A stretch of DNA of 27,925 bases from a virus. The notes under the pieces were generated by a model. That model did no database searches. It had not been told where the DNA came from and worked only from the letters and a program-made list of their open reading frames with translations. Of this stretch, positions 6,968-14,892 are shown piece by piece (the first letter of the stretch is position 1; each line of letters opens with the position of its first letter). The position numbers were made by a program, and so were the translations under genes. The stretch spans positions 1 to 27,925 of the IMG/VR virus record IMGVR_UViG_3300003321_001333; one strand, given 5' to 3'.

Positions 6968-8920
6968 TTATGCCGCACCTTGTGGCTGATTTCCACCCCC
7001 TAATGGAGGAGGAATAAAAGCAGCCTGAGGTGTAGCCTTCACAGCTTGTTTGCCAGCCGTTTGTAACATCAAACCATGTTGCTGCATTTGCATCTGCATC
7101 TGCTGCATGGCTTGTTTCTTCTGGTTTACTCGCTGCAAAACCATTTCGTAATTTGGATAATCTAAATTTTTTAAGAGTTCCTCGTCATCTATGACGCCAA
7201 GTTCAAAAAGTTTGAAGCTTTTTTCTTCATTAGCGTCTTTTACAAAGGGAAGCCCAGAAGTCATCGAAACTCTGACATCAAAGTCGGCAATGATCTCGAT
7301 TTGTTTAGCCTGACCGTTTTCATTAATATGAGCTATTCGCTTTGTAATTGGATTGCCATTTTCATCCTGAGATTCAAGTTTTTCGACGTGGAAATAAAAA
7401 TATTTTTCAGCATTAGGATTTCCGGATACTCGAATTAAACGCGGCACTGAGTAAAATTGAAAAACTCGACTTAAATAAAGCTTTCCAAACTCCACTAAGA
7501 AAGCTTCTAGATTTCTAGCCTGAAGGCGTAGTCTCGTTTGTGCTGCTTGCTGTAAGCTTTGAATAGCTGAGTTGGCTGTTACATCTGTGGGCTCTACTCC
7601 TTTTGATAAATCAGTGCTCCCTGAGATGCTACCAAAGAATTGTTTATAACGGTCTAAAAGAGCCATGACAAACGGAGGAAGGTCAACCCCCGGCTCCCGC
7701 ACGATTTGAGTAACATCGTCCGCTTCCACGACTAACCCTGGCTTATTAAATAGATTATCCGTGTCAATATTGGCTGGCGATCCCACTTTCCAAATAGGAT
7801 TACTCATTAAAGCCATTGTGTCTAAAATGTGGGCTAAAATTTTATTTATACTCTTTTGAGGATTGTCTAGCTGTTCAACTTCACCCATTCCCCAAAACTC
7901 ACGCGGTAAAATATAATTTGTATATTTTGCGTATGGAAAAAGCCCATCCTCAAAATCAAATTCACCGTCGTCAAGTAAAACACCGCCTGCTACAACGATC
8001 TTTCGGCCATTTGGATATTTAAGCTTTTGAATAAACTTCTTTTTTGGCTCATTATTTTCGTCAAGTTTAGGCGTGCCATCATCGTTTAGCTCAATTTTCT
8101 CTTCTTCCTCAAAATCATCGTCTTTGGAATAAAGAGTAATCTTTAATGCCTGATTTTTGGCAATCGTGTCATAACCAGAAGGCCCTTCGATAATGAGTTT
8201 GCTATCGGTGGGACTCTTAAACATCACTTGATAGATGTCAGCTTTATCAGCTTGCGAAAAATCAATAATGTCAGCAGCAATAAATTGCGCTTTATCAGGA
8301 TACTCTTTTTTAAGCTCTACAATGTCAGTAGGAATAGCCTCAATCCAATACTTAGTACGCTTGCCGTTTACATCTCTTGCATTAGGATCAGGAAACTCAT
8401 AAAAGGAATCTGAAGATTCAAACTCAATTGAGCCTAGTCCCATATTAGCTTTTGAGTTAAAGCCTACGTAAGCTAAACCTGAGCAATAAATTTTTCCATC
8501 CTTTAAAACCTCTACAAGAGTCAAATCCCAATTATTATGTTCCCAGTCGTTTTCAAGAACCTTATTTAAAATATCGGCCAACTCTGTCTGCTGTGGAAGA
8601 GTCGACATAAACTCCACTTTGGGTCGAGAGTCTGTCAAAATTGGCACTTGAGATTCAATAGTATCAAAAATAAGATTTAAAACTTCACTTGACCTATAAG
8701 AGGGCCTGACTTCCTTCCACTGGCGCCCGCGGTACATTTTGTACCAATCAATCCAGCGGGCATCGTAGCGCTTTCGATATTTTTTAGCTTTGGAATATAG
8801 ATTATCAACTAAACGTAGAATCTTCTTTTCATCTTCTGAAGGATTATAGCCCGGTAGTCCGCCGTTCGGATTTTCGGCGCTCTGATGCTCTTGAAGGTAG
8901 GGGACTGTGATTTCGCTCAT
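6968..8920 (-). CDS. Portal protein
   Basis: 650 residues, a normal length for podovirus-type and SU10-like portals. It starts MSEITVPYLQEHQSAENPNG. Typical features are the N-terminal YDARWIDWYKMYRGRQW segment, VLNLIFDTIESQVPILTDSRPKV (wing/stem entry), a central PREFWGMGEVEQLDNPQKSINKILAHILDTM followed by long helices (SAIQSLQQAAQTRLRLQARNLEAF), and a low-complexity Gln/Met-rich crown/barrel tail (QAMQQMQMQMQQHG). The portal forms the dodecameric ring through which terminase packages DNA. The start overlaps the end of the 62-residue gene (ATGA). Confidence 0.85.
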   Translation of the reverse strand: MSEITVPYLQEHQSAENPNGGLPGYNPSEDEKKILRLVDNLYSKAKKYRKRYDARWIDWYKMYRGRQWKEVRPSYRSSEVLNLIFDTIESQVPILTDSRPKVEFMSTLPQQTELADILNKVLENDWEHNNWDLTLVEVLKDGKIYCSGLAYVGFNSKANMGLGSIEFESSDSFYEFPDPNARDVNGKRTKYWIEAIPTDIVELKKEYPDKAQFIAADIIDFSQADKADIYQVMFKSPTDSKLIIEGPSGYDTIAKNQALKITLYSKDDDFEEEEKIELNDDGTPKLDENNEPKKKFIQKLKYPNGRKIVVAGGVLLDDGEFDFEDGLFPYAKYTNYILPREFWGMGEVEQLDNPQKSINKILAHILDTMALMSNPIWKVGSPANIDTDNLFNKPGLVVEADDVTQIVREPGVDLPPFVMALLDRYKQFFGSISGSTDLSKGVEPTDVTANSAIQSLQQAAQTRLRLQARNLEAFLVEFGKLYLSRVFQFYSVPRLIRVSGNPNAEKYFYFHVEKLESQDENGNPITKRIAHINENGQAKQIEIIADFDVRVSMTSGLPFVKDANEEKSFKLFELGVIDDEELLKNLDYPNYEMVLQRVNQKKQAMQQMQMQMQQHGLMLQTAGKQAVKATPQAAFIPPPLGGGNQPQGAA

Positions 8921-9105
8921 TCACTCATCCGCTTTTTAGCTAATCTTCGTTTCATTGCCTCAGCACTAATGCCTGCGTGGCTTGCCTCTCCCATAACTTT
9001 CTTGCCGTATTTCTTATCGCCTATAGCTGCAGTGATTCTTGCTGCTGAATCAGCTGAGTAACCTTTATTTTCTAAAGCGCCTTGCATTCTTTTAAATGCA
9101 CTCAT
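8917..9105 (-). CDS. Small basic phage protein, unknown
   Basis: 62 residues: KRMQGALENKGYSADSAARITAAIGDKKYGKKVMGEASHAGIS, with a basic C-terminus. Short proteins with this 'L-x-x-K-GYS-x-x-SAARI-A-A-I' arrangement occur in many phage head-gene clusters without a known role. It overlaps the portal start and the previous gene's end, so it is part of the same translation chain. Confidence 0.7.
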   Translation of the reverse strand: MSAFKRMQGALENKGYSADSAARITAAIGDKKYGKKVMGEASHAGISAEAMKRRLAKKRMSE

Positions 9106-9323
9106 TTTTGAACCTTCAATTTTTCTTTCAGAAATTTGGTCAAACTATCAATGCATTCGAAAACATATTCGTTGTAATTAATTTTTAAAATGTAACCGTT
9201 TGCGACTAGGCGAATTTGATAAGGAAACGAAGGGTCAGAATTTTGAATATAATTGATACAATTCGGCCAACCCGTATAAGGAATTACACAATTTTGCGTC
9301 ACTCCGCCCAAGTTATTAGTCAT
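9102..9323 (-). CDS. Hypothetical small protein
   Basis: 73 residues, with three Cys (QNCVIP, PNCINY, FECID) and several aromatic residues, and a Lys-rich end. It overlaps neighbours by four bases on both sides, which supports it as a real gene. I do not recognise it. Possibly a small secondary virion or host-interaction protein. Confidence 0.65.
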   Translation of the reverse strand: MTNNLGGVTQNCVIPYTGWPNCINYIQNSDPSFPYQIRLVANGYILKINYNEYVFECIDSLTKFLKEKLKVQK

Positions 9324-9688
9324 ACACCCACATCTCCGCAGCCTACCCAGCCTTTATCTACTTCAGCCCAGGCCTGCTCTCTTTTTTCTTCTCGTTTTTG
9401 ATCAAAGTATTTGTGAAGGGATTCAGGCTTTTCGTTCCCGATTTCTTCAACGCCTTTTATTTTACAAAGCTCTTTTCGGTGAGAGCTATTTCGAACGATG
9501 CAACCAAGCCCTGGGTTGTATTCGGCGTGCTCTACTTTCGTGCCATTAAACCACACGCGAGTCGGTATAAACTCGCGTGTGGCAGGAGTTAGGCAACGAA
9601 GACAATTTTCAGGTGAATCCATTTCTTTTGCGGATTTCACCACATCAAATCGGTTTTCGCATTTTTGGCAATGATATTGATAGATCAT
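9320..9688 (-). CDS. FmdB-type zinc-ribbon phage protein
   Basis: 122 residues. The N-terminus has a zinc ribbon, C7-x2-C10 and C29-x2-C32 (CQKC, then CLRC) in the FmdB arrangement (MIYQYHCQKCENRFDVVKS). The middle contains TRVWFNGTKVEHAEYNPGLGCIVRN and the end HKYFDQKREEKREQAWAEVDKG, a pattern shared by a common phage family near portal and terminase genes. Function unproven, probably nucleic-acid or protein binding. The ATG at 9688 is the first after a non-coding inverted-repeat module. Confidence 0.75.
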   Translation of the reverse strand: MIYQYHCQKCENRFDVVKSAKEMDSPENCLRCLTPATREFIPTRVWFNGTKVEHAEYNPGLGCIVRNSSHRKELCKIKGVEEIGNEKPESLHKYFDQKREEKREQAWAEVDKGWVGCGDVGV

Positions 9689-9692
9689 AAAT

Positions 9693-9817
9693 GGCGCCCC
9701 TGGAGACCAGTTATTTCCCGGCTGTGGCCTCTCCGCGCGACGAATATTCGTTTCAGATGCGTTATTTCCTCATTAGGCGCAAAAATGCCGGGACAGATGC
9801 TACATGCATAGGGCGCC
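9693..9817. repeat. Non-coding module bounded by GGCGCCCCT / AGGGCGCC arms
   Basis: The 9689-9866 gap holds no gene. It is bounded by inverted GC-rich arms and contains the 12-bp palindrome ACGAATATTCGT (9740-9751). On the minus strand GGAAATAAC-type sequence occurs twice (GAGGAAATAACGCATCTG and CGGGAAATAACTGGTCTCC). It lies in front of the zinc-ribbon gene, so in leftward mRNA it would be a 5' leader of that gene. No poly-T terminator or known riboswitch was recognised. Confidence 0.45.
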
Positions 9818-9866
9818 GTTTGTAGCCCACGCTCTGTTTGTCGCATCGACAATCCTTGTTTAACCT

Positions 9867-10016
9867 TTATTTCTTCTGTGGAAGTTCAGGAACAGCAAGA
9901 TCCTCAACACCTTGGTCACTTGGATCTGCATCGTTATGAGCCATATCGCCTTTTGCGCTCTCTGGAACTACTGGCCCATCTCCGCTATCAAATGTTTCGT
10001 ATTGTGATTTACCCAT
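9867..10016 (-). CDS. Small acidic phage protein
   Basis: 49 residues (MGKSQYETFDSGDGPVVPES, then acidic HNDADPSDQGVEDLAVPELP and a KK end). The ATG at 10016 has GGGGGAAATCTTT upstream, and the gene fills most of the gap between the terminase-side 80-residue gene and the 9693-9817 module. Composition suggests an intrinsically disordered protein. No family recognised; support comes from the ribosome site and context. Confidence 0.6.
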   Translation of the reverse strand: MGKSQYETFDSGDGPVVPESAKGDMAHNDADPSDQGVEDLAVPELPQKK

Positions 10017-10031
10017 AAAGATTTCCCCCTT

Positions 10032-10274
10032 TTAGTAAGCTTTTGCCATTCGGCGTTTGATTGCAGCTAGTCTTGATGCTTTTTGCTGAGCAGAATCATC
10101 TTTGCCTGAATTCATTAAATTGCCGTGATAGTTTCCGAAACCGGAATTGAGATCTTGTTTAGGAGATACGCCTTGCGCTTTTGCTCCTGAGGAGCTTTTT
10201 CCTGGTGCACCATGAGGTGAGCCCGGAAGTTTCCCCTGCTTCATTTCTTCATCGCCGTCATTGTCGTTATACAT
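10032..10274 (-). CDS. Small Gly/Ser/Lys-rich protein
   Basis: 80 residues, low-complexity and disordered until a basic C-terminal helix (QQKASRLAAIKRRMAKAY) like that of several small phage head proteins; the 62-residue gene at 8917-9105 ends in a similar KRRLAKKRM. It lies 16 bases after the terminase stop. The start lacks a clear ribosome site; a shorter start at the internal ATG (MKQGKLPGS) is possible. Function unknown. Confidence 0.55.
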   Translation of the reverse strand: MYNDNDGDEEMKQGKLPGSPHGAPGKSSSGAKAQGVSPKQDLNSGFGNYHGNLMNSGKDDSAQQKASRLAAIKRRMAKAY

Positions 10275-10290
10275 GCGGTACCGAAACTGT

Positions 10291-11631
10291 TTAGTCTTGT
10301 TCAGCCCTAATAGATACAGGGCGCATTAAGCGTCTAAGTCTTTGCTCTTGAGTTTCGGCCCTTTTACTTGAGAAAGAAGTTTCTTCTGGCACAAATGGCT
10401 TAAGTCGATGGCCTGACCGATGTGTTTTGAGTGTAACAAATCTATTGGCACTCATGCAATGATCATTTTGACCAACAGGCAACTGATCTTCACTATCTTG
10501 ATCAGGGTGTAAGTCTTCCGGCTCAGGGTAATGATACGTCTCGTATTCATCAAGGGTCTGAGGGCTAGTGCCTGAGAAAACTTGATAGCGCCTTGTTTTA
10601 ATGAGCTCATAGTGTAAGTCAGTGCCTACTTGAATATCTTTTTCGGGCACTCCCACTGCTGGAATTCCATTTTGATTAAAGTATAAAATATTTTCAGGCC
10701 TCTCGTGGCCGCAATAAAATTGCCGGATGTTAAAGAGCGCCATCTTTTGCTTAGCTATTTGCATCTGCTCAGGCACTGTCATTCCGGTTTTGTAAAATTC
10801 CGATATCTGATAATGCTTATGGTCAGGAGTAATTGCGCGAACCACAATGACAAACGGCTCAGTGTGTCCCCAGTCGATTCCCGCATAGAAAACTGTACCA
10901 TTTGGAAGGCGTAACGGAGCACAGACGTTTGTAGTTTCCTCAAAGCAGTCATAGACAAGTCCCGCCATCTGGCCAAATTCACCGCCAAATAACATTTGAA
11001 AGCGTCTTGCGTCCATTTCAGCTTTAGCTTTAATGCGTTTAGATTCGTCATAGAGCTCATGATAAGGCGACTCCCAGCTTGAGGCCTCAATCAATTTAAA
11101 ATCGCGCTTTAAACCCTTTTTGTAGGGCTTAATATAGTCCTTCCAAAGCCAATTTAAAGAGTAAGGCGAAGTAGTCCCAAGCGTTCTTCCACCTTTAGCT
11201 AGGATTCTTGCTTTATAATTCTCCCAAAAATAAAGACGCATCTTACCCAGCTCATCAAGCCAGCCTGCCATAACATTTGGAATACCCACAATTGAGTCAG
11301 GATCGGTTTCAGTGCGTAAATAAACGCGCCGCTTATCTGGCATTTCAAAAACAGATTCCGTTTTATTATAGGTCCCTCGGCCCCGCAAAAGATCCAGGAA
11401 ATAGGGAGCCATACTTTGATTCATGATCTTATAGCTTGGAGAGCAAAGAAGAAAATTGACATTTGACTCAGTGCAATCGCTAATTTGTTTACCGATCCAA
11501 AGTGCGCCGCTCCTAGATTTTCCCCATTGAGTGCCAGTGATCGCAAGAGTCAAGGATTCTTTAGATGTAATTAAGTCATATTGTTTTTGAGAGTGCGCTT
11601 CAAAGACTTCTTGTGTTGTTTCAGCTGACAT
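10291..11631 (-). CDS. Terminase large subunit
   Basis: 446 residues from the ATG at 11631. The open frame extends further upstream, but that part reads through the tRNA-like element and is not protein. Motifs: Walker A-type GTQWGKS (about 33-39), Walker B-type AGWLDE (about 120-125), an RNase-H nuclease start FYAGIDWGHTEPF (about 240-252) and a C-terminal acidic active-site region ending NDHCMSANRF. The enzyme is the ATP-driven packaging motor and headful or cos nuclease. Only a weak AAAAGA precedes the start. The small subunit candidate is far away (17815-18201), an unusual separation. Confidence 0.9.
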   Translation of the reverse strand: MSAETTQEVFEAHSQKQYDLITSKESLTLAITGTQWGKSRSGALWIGKQISDCTESNVNFLLCSPSYKIMNQSMAPYFLDLLRGRGTYNKTESVFEMPDKRRVYLRTETDPDSIVGIPNVMAGWLDELGKMRLYFWENYKARILAKGGRTLGTTSPYSLNWLWKDYIKPYKKGLKRDFKLIEASSWESPYHELYDESKRIKAKAEMDARRFQMLFGGEFGQMAGLVYDCFEETTNVCAPLRLPNGTVFYAGIDWGHTEPFVIVVRAITPDHKHYQISEFYKTGMTVPEQMQIAKQKMALFNIRQFYCGHERPENILYFNQNGIPAVGVPEKDIQVGTDLHYELIKTRRYQVFSGTSPQTLDEYETYHYPEPEDLHPDQDSEDQLPVGQNDHCMSANRFVTLKTHRSGHRLKPFVPEETSFSSKRAETQEQRLRRLMRPVSIRAEQD

Positions 11632-11672
11632 GTCTTTTAGATATATCGCAAAAAGTGGAAAATAATAACATA

Positions 11673-11753
11673 TGGCTGGGACGGCGGGATTCGAACCACG
11701 CAGGAATCTCCCTAGCGACCGTAGGGCGGCTTTACCAGTTTGCCAACGTCCCA
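11673..11753 (-). tRNA. tRNA-like element, degenerate, Asp-type anticodon GTC possible
   Basis: On the minus strand a perfect 7-bp acceptor (TGGGACG/CGTCCCA), discriminator G and encoded CCA, a 3-bp D stem GGC/GCC with GG in the loop, a 5-bp anticodon stem CCCTA/TAGGG with 7-base loop CGGTCGC, and a TTCGAAT T-loop. Two oddities: position 33 is G rather than T, and the T stem pairs only with a bulged base. G73 with CCA and a GTC triplet at 34-36 point to Asp. The G33 and damaged T stem suggest a decayed or unusual gene. It starts one base beyond the stop of the MBL gene. Confidence 0.6.
11735..11748. repeat. Left copy of a 14-bp tRNA-derived direct repeat
   Basis: CCAGTTTGCCAACG, the D-arm/acceptor part of the tRNA-like gene, recurs in the same orientation at 15034-15047, with further imperfect matching (YYCCAA after it). 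The two copies flank the cargo genes. Confidence 0.6.
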
Positions 11754-11754
11754 A

Positions 11755-13002
11755 TCAAACATGTAAATAACATAACAAAAAATGCACATCCGGCTGATAA
11801 ATATTTGGTCGCCTGTCAAATTCAATGTGGCATCCGATCTCAGCATTATTCCAATGGGCTTTGCGAGTTAGGATTTGAAATAAAAGGGCAGGATCGAGGT
11901 TGGCATTTAAAAGAACCTGGTCTTTGTTACCAGCTAAACCCGCAAAATCAATGATCCAACGATTATTAATAACAACTTTACAATTCACAAGGCATCCGAA
12001 TCGCTCTTGAGCTTTTAAAACATTTCTCATAGCCTCTTGCATCAAACAATCAAGTTCGGGCTGTGCAGGAATGGGTTCCGATTCGTAGTCGTATTTTTTG
12101 GTAGCTAAAATATTTTGTAAATAATGCTTAGAATCCCTCAGTAAAAGCTCACGATTTGAGCTTTCTAACGTACTTAAATTTAGGCGTTCTCCTTCAGTCG
12201 GAGCCCAGTATCGGTGACCAGTCTGAAGATAATAATAGCGTCCAGCTTCTTCTGAATCAGTCGTACCAAGATATTCATTTTTTTCCCAATTTTTCCCACC
12301 CAACACATATTGGCCAGCAAAGGGCATCAGGATCTTAGGAGCTAAGATCTCACAAAGGCTAATCATATGATCTAAGTTTCGTTGAATGAGCCTGTGGTGT
12401 TCTAAATATTTTTCCTCATTGGTTAAGTTATTAAAACAAGAAGGATACGGCCCCGCCGCATTGTAATTGAGTTGCGCTACATCGAAGTGTTTGTAAATCC
12501 CTTTGAGTCTTTCAGCGCTTTTAAGATCTGGTGTATTATCATTTGTATTTAAAACGGTGTGCTTATCATCCATGACCACTAAAGCGCTATCAATTGTATT
12601 GCCAATAGCACAATCAAAAAACGGATGCTTAACAAAAGGCTTATACATCGTTAAGGTAAAAGGACCAAAAAAGCGTGATTCATTGTCTTTTAGTTTTACA
12701 ATATTCTTAAAACTTTCAAAACGCAGAAGCTTTTCTAAATAATTTGGCCCTTCGTCATCCAGAATGATAACAGGCTTATTTTTATCGAAATCTTTTAAGG
12801 TTTTTGGATCAAAATGATCAGGATGAAGATGACTAATGTACAATAGATCGTAATCAGCCACGTCTTGAGGTTTTGTTTTAAGAGGAGGGTAGTGATACCA
12901 AGACCCGTAGAATGCACCATCAATAAGCCAAGGATCACACAAGATTTTAAATCCATTTGATTCATAGATGCAGCAGGCGTTTGCGATAAAGGTGAGGTTC
13001 AT
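11755..13002 (-). CDS. MBL-fold metallohydrolase related to the catalytic domain of CMP-sialate hydroxylase
   Basis: 415 residues from the ATG at 13002, which overlaps the previous stop as ATGA. The N-terminus MNLTFIANACCIYESNGFKILCDPWLIDG and the metal motif SHLHPDHFD (H-x-H-x-D-H, about 59-67) define an MBL fold of the UlaG/CMAH type. NTNDNTPDLKSAERLKG and NYNAAGPYPSCFNN further resemble bacterial proteins found in sialic-acid-type gene sets. CMAH-like enzymes act on CMP-Neu5Ac, but they use an N-terminal Rieske domain and there is none here, so the reaction is open (hydrolase, hydroxylase partner, or moonlighting). It is the last gene of the synthase operon and abuts the tRNA-like element. 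Confidence 0.7.
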   Translation of the reverse strand: MNLTFIANACCIYESNGFKILCDPWLIDGAFYGSWYHYPPLKTKPQDVADYDLLYISHLHPDHFDPKTLKDFDKNKPVIILDDEGPNYLEKLLRFESFKNIVKLKDNESRFFGPFTLTMYKPFVKHPFFDCAIGNTIDSALVVMDDKHTVLNTNDNTPDLKSAERLKGIYKHFDVAQLNYNAAGPYPSCFNNLTNEEKYLEHHRLIQRNLDHMISLCEILAPKILMPFAGQYVLGGKNWEKNEYLGTTDSEEAGRYYYLQTGHRYWAPTEGERLNLSTLESSNRELLLRDSKHYLQNILATKKYDYESEPIPAQPELDCLMQEAMRNVLKAQERFGCLVNCKVVINNRWIIDFAGLAGNKDQVLLNANLDPALLFQILTRKAHWNNAEIGCHIEFDRRPNIYQPDVHFLLCYLHV

Positions 13003-13304
13003 TTGCACTCATCTTGAAGTTTTTTGAGCATCCTTTTTCCCCTATTAATATCTTTTTTAGACCTCCCCCAACTTTTTAGTTCATTTTCCTGATCATGCGT
13101 CATATTGGCAATCTTGTAAGGAGGAGATGAGATTTTTGAAAGACATTGTAAACAAAGAGTGAGGCCAGGAATTTTTGACCTTTTTAAAACTGTACTCTTA
13201 GCAATCCAAATTTCACAAAGACATCGTTCGCATTTTTCAAGCGAAGAACCAGCGCCTGGATTTTTCTGATCAATTTTTCGTTGGCAAAGGTAAATTTGAT
13301 TCAC
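12999..13304 (-). CDS. Small zinc-ribbon protein of the nonulosonate cassette
   Basis: 101 residues. Cys pairs CERC (near residues 25-28) and CLQC (near 52-55) form a probable zinc ribbon; the C-terminus is basic and helical (SKKDINRGKRMLKKLQDECK). The start is GTG at 13304 with AGGAGGATGT in front, and the junction with the synthase is GTGA. Its placement between synthase and MBL genes implies translation with them, perhaps as an assembly or electron-transfer helper. No family recognised. Confidence 0.65.
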   Translation of the reverse strand: MNQIYLCQRKIDQKNPGAGSSLEKCERCLCEIWIAKSTVLKRSKIPGLTLCLQCLSKISSPPYKIANMTHDQENELKSWGRSKKDINRGKRMLKKLQDECK

Positions 13305-14338
13305 ACATCCTCCTGAGTCAACGCATCACCTATTTGGATCTCGTTTTTTGCTTTCCTGCCTTCCACTTCATGGATTCTAAACGGCGTAAAAAAACTAGGA
13401 GAATCTCGCAAAGACCGATAGATGCCGAAATTACTGTTTTCTCTGAAAACTTCTCCAACTTTAATGTCTTTTGTCGCAATGAGCCTCCTATTGTGGCGTA
13501 AGATCATGGCTTGTTCTGATTGTGTAAGTAGTTCTCGATTCTCTTTTCCGCGTATGGCAGATACCATTTGGCTAAACTGTTGAATATTAAGACTGTGAGA
13601 AGAATCTGGGCTATCACACTCAATAGCTTTGAAATGCTTTTCGATAACACAGGACCCAAGGGCTGCAGCCAGAGTAGGAATGTTTCGGATATCCAAAGAA
13701 TGATCAGAATAGCCCACCAAAGTATTAAATTTTTGTCGATAATAGGAAACATTTTCTAAATAAATCTCCTGTGCAGGGTAGCTAGATACGCAGTACATGA
13801 GGACTAGTGGCGTAAACCAGACATCGGGATTACCCATTCGCCCTCCTCCTGAATAACCAAAGATATTTAACGATCTTCCGATTTCCTCAAGCGTATGTCC
13901 TCCAGTACTTATAAAAACTGGCTTATCTATTTTAGCTAGCTTTTCAAGCATTCTCACATGACACATTTCAGCTGAAGCTAGCTTATGGATATTGACGTAA
14001 GGATCAACTTCCTCAATTAGCTCAGGGGAGAAGGCTGAGCACATGAATTCGATGCCGATAGAATCAGCACGGTTTTTTAGATGAGGTAGCCAATCAAGAG
14101 ATAAAATTGAATCAGCAAGTTTTGATAACCCCCAAAAGACCTTTTCTCCGTATTTCATTCCATAAAGGGATTCATAATCAAACGCCTGAAACTTAACCGC
14201 ATCAGCGCCCGCTTTTTTTGCCGCTTCAATACTTGCTAAACAATCATCAAGCGTACGCCAGTTAGAACCAACTTCGGCGATGATAAAAGGCTCACAGCCA
14301 TCTCCAATTTCTAAATCATCACGAATCTTAATTTTCAC
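13301..14338 (-). CDS. neuB: NeuB/PseI-type nonulosonate synthase
   Basis: 345 residues from the GTG at 14338 (MKIKIRDDLEIGDGCEPFIIAE). This start matches family N-termini; a TTG at 14368 would add ten residues. The N-terminal TIM-barrel holds FIIAEVGSNW, AAKKAGADAVKFQAFD, KPVFISTGG, YCVSSYPAQEIYLENV, GYSDHS and CVIEKHF, the metal-binding and catalytic blocks of NeuB. The C-terminus is an antifreeze/SAF domain (RRLIATKDIKVGEVF, ending IGDALTQEDV). The family condenses PEP with an N-acetyl-hexosamine to give a nine-carbon acidic sugar. The usual NHNG after the first strand is replaced by NWRT, so substrate may differ. The gene heads a three-gene operon. Confidence 0.85.
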   Translation of the reverse strand: MKIKIRDDLEIGDGCEPFIIAEVGSNWRTLDDCLASIEAAKKAGADAVKFQAFDYESLYGMKYGEKVFWGLSKLADSILSLDWLPHLKNRADSIGIEFMCSAFSPELIEEVDPYVNIHKLASAEMCHVRMLEKLAKIDKPVFISTGGHTLEEIGRSLNIFGYSGGGRMGNPDVWFTPLVLMYCVSSYPAQEIYLENVSYYRQKFNTLVGYSDHSLDIRNIPTLAAALGSCVIEKHFKAIECDSPDSSHSLNIQQFSQMVSAIRGKENRELLTQSEQAMILRHNRRLIATKDIKVGEVFRENSNFGIYRSLRDSPSFFTPFRIHEVEGRKAKNEIQIGDALTQEDV

Positions 14339-14527
14339 AGAGTTTCTGTTACAGCGGTCAAAAAACAATTACAAGGTCCTAGGCTAAATTATTTCTCATT
14401 ATATAAACTTTATCATTAAGATTATTATAACTTTTATATTTCTCTCTCATTTACAAATTTCTTCTTGCGCTTTGGACGTTGGCCTTGTAGTTCACTCAGT
14501 TGCTCGCTTTTGAGCAAAGGAGAAAAT
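14339..14527. promoter_or_regulatory. AT-rich divergent intergenic region with hairpin at the start of the plus-strand genes
   Basis: Between the divergent cargo operons lies a very AT-rich segment (14390-14450), likely to hold promoters for both directions, though no consensus -35/-10 pair stands out. At 14500-14517 the hairpin TTGCTC/GAGCAA sits immediately before AAAGGAGA of the plus-strand gene and could modulate its translation. Confidence 0.4.
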
Positions 14528-14881
14528 ATGCAATTAAGAACTATCGTTCCTGTTATTTCACTTTTAGCCTTAAGCAATTTTGCAATTGCCGAAAGCTTTG
14601 ATGACTCGCAAATCACTGACTCAGTCATGAATATTGATGACGGAAGTATTGATGCTAATCAGCCAGGGCAATTTAGAGGAGAAGGAGAACATCAATGCTG
14701 GCATGAAAGATTCATTGGCTATAAGTGCACTAATTTTGGCGTAGGCTATACCGATTGCAACAATGCTTTTTTTAGACTAAAGCAAGACAACTGTTGCGAT
14801 AAGCTTTATTGGCAAGGTAAACGCCTAGAAGGTGCTATTTCGATCGATTTTAAAATCACAAAGTGCACGCGAATGAGATAA
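14528..14881 (+). CDS. Secreted Cys-rich protein (moron candidate)
   Basis: 117 residues from ATG 14528, preceded by AAAGGAGAAAAT. The N-terminus MQLRTIVPVISLLALSNFAIA is a signal peptide, with a likely cut at AIA-ES. The mature part is acidic at first, then holds seven Cys (QCWHER, YKCTNF, TDCNN, DNCCDK, TKCTR), enough for three or more disulphides in a periplasmic or exported domain. It opposes the direction of the virion genes and pairs with a membrane microprotein, typical of lysogenic-conversion or superinfection-exclusion genes. No family recognised. Confidence 0.75.
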   Translation: MQLRTIVPVISLLALSNFAIAESFDDSQITDSVMNIDDGSIDANQPGQFRGEGEHQCWHERFIGYKCTNFGVGYTDCNNAFFRLKQDNCCDKLYWQGKRLEGAISIDFKITKCTRMR

Positions 14882-14892
14882 GGAGTGAAAAT

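Noticed and set aside
11632-11754. N-terminal extension of the terminase frame (open to 11754)
   Set aside because: It translates the tRNA-like element. The family N-terminus fits the ATG at 11631.
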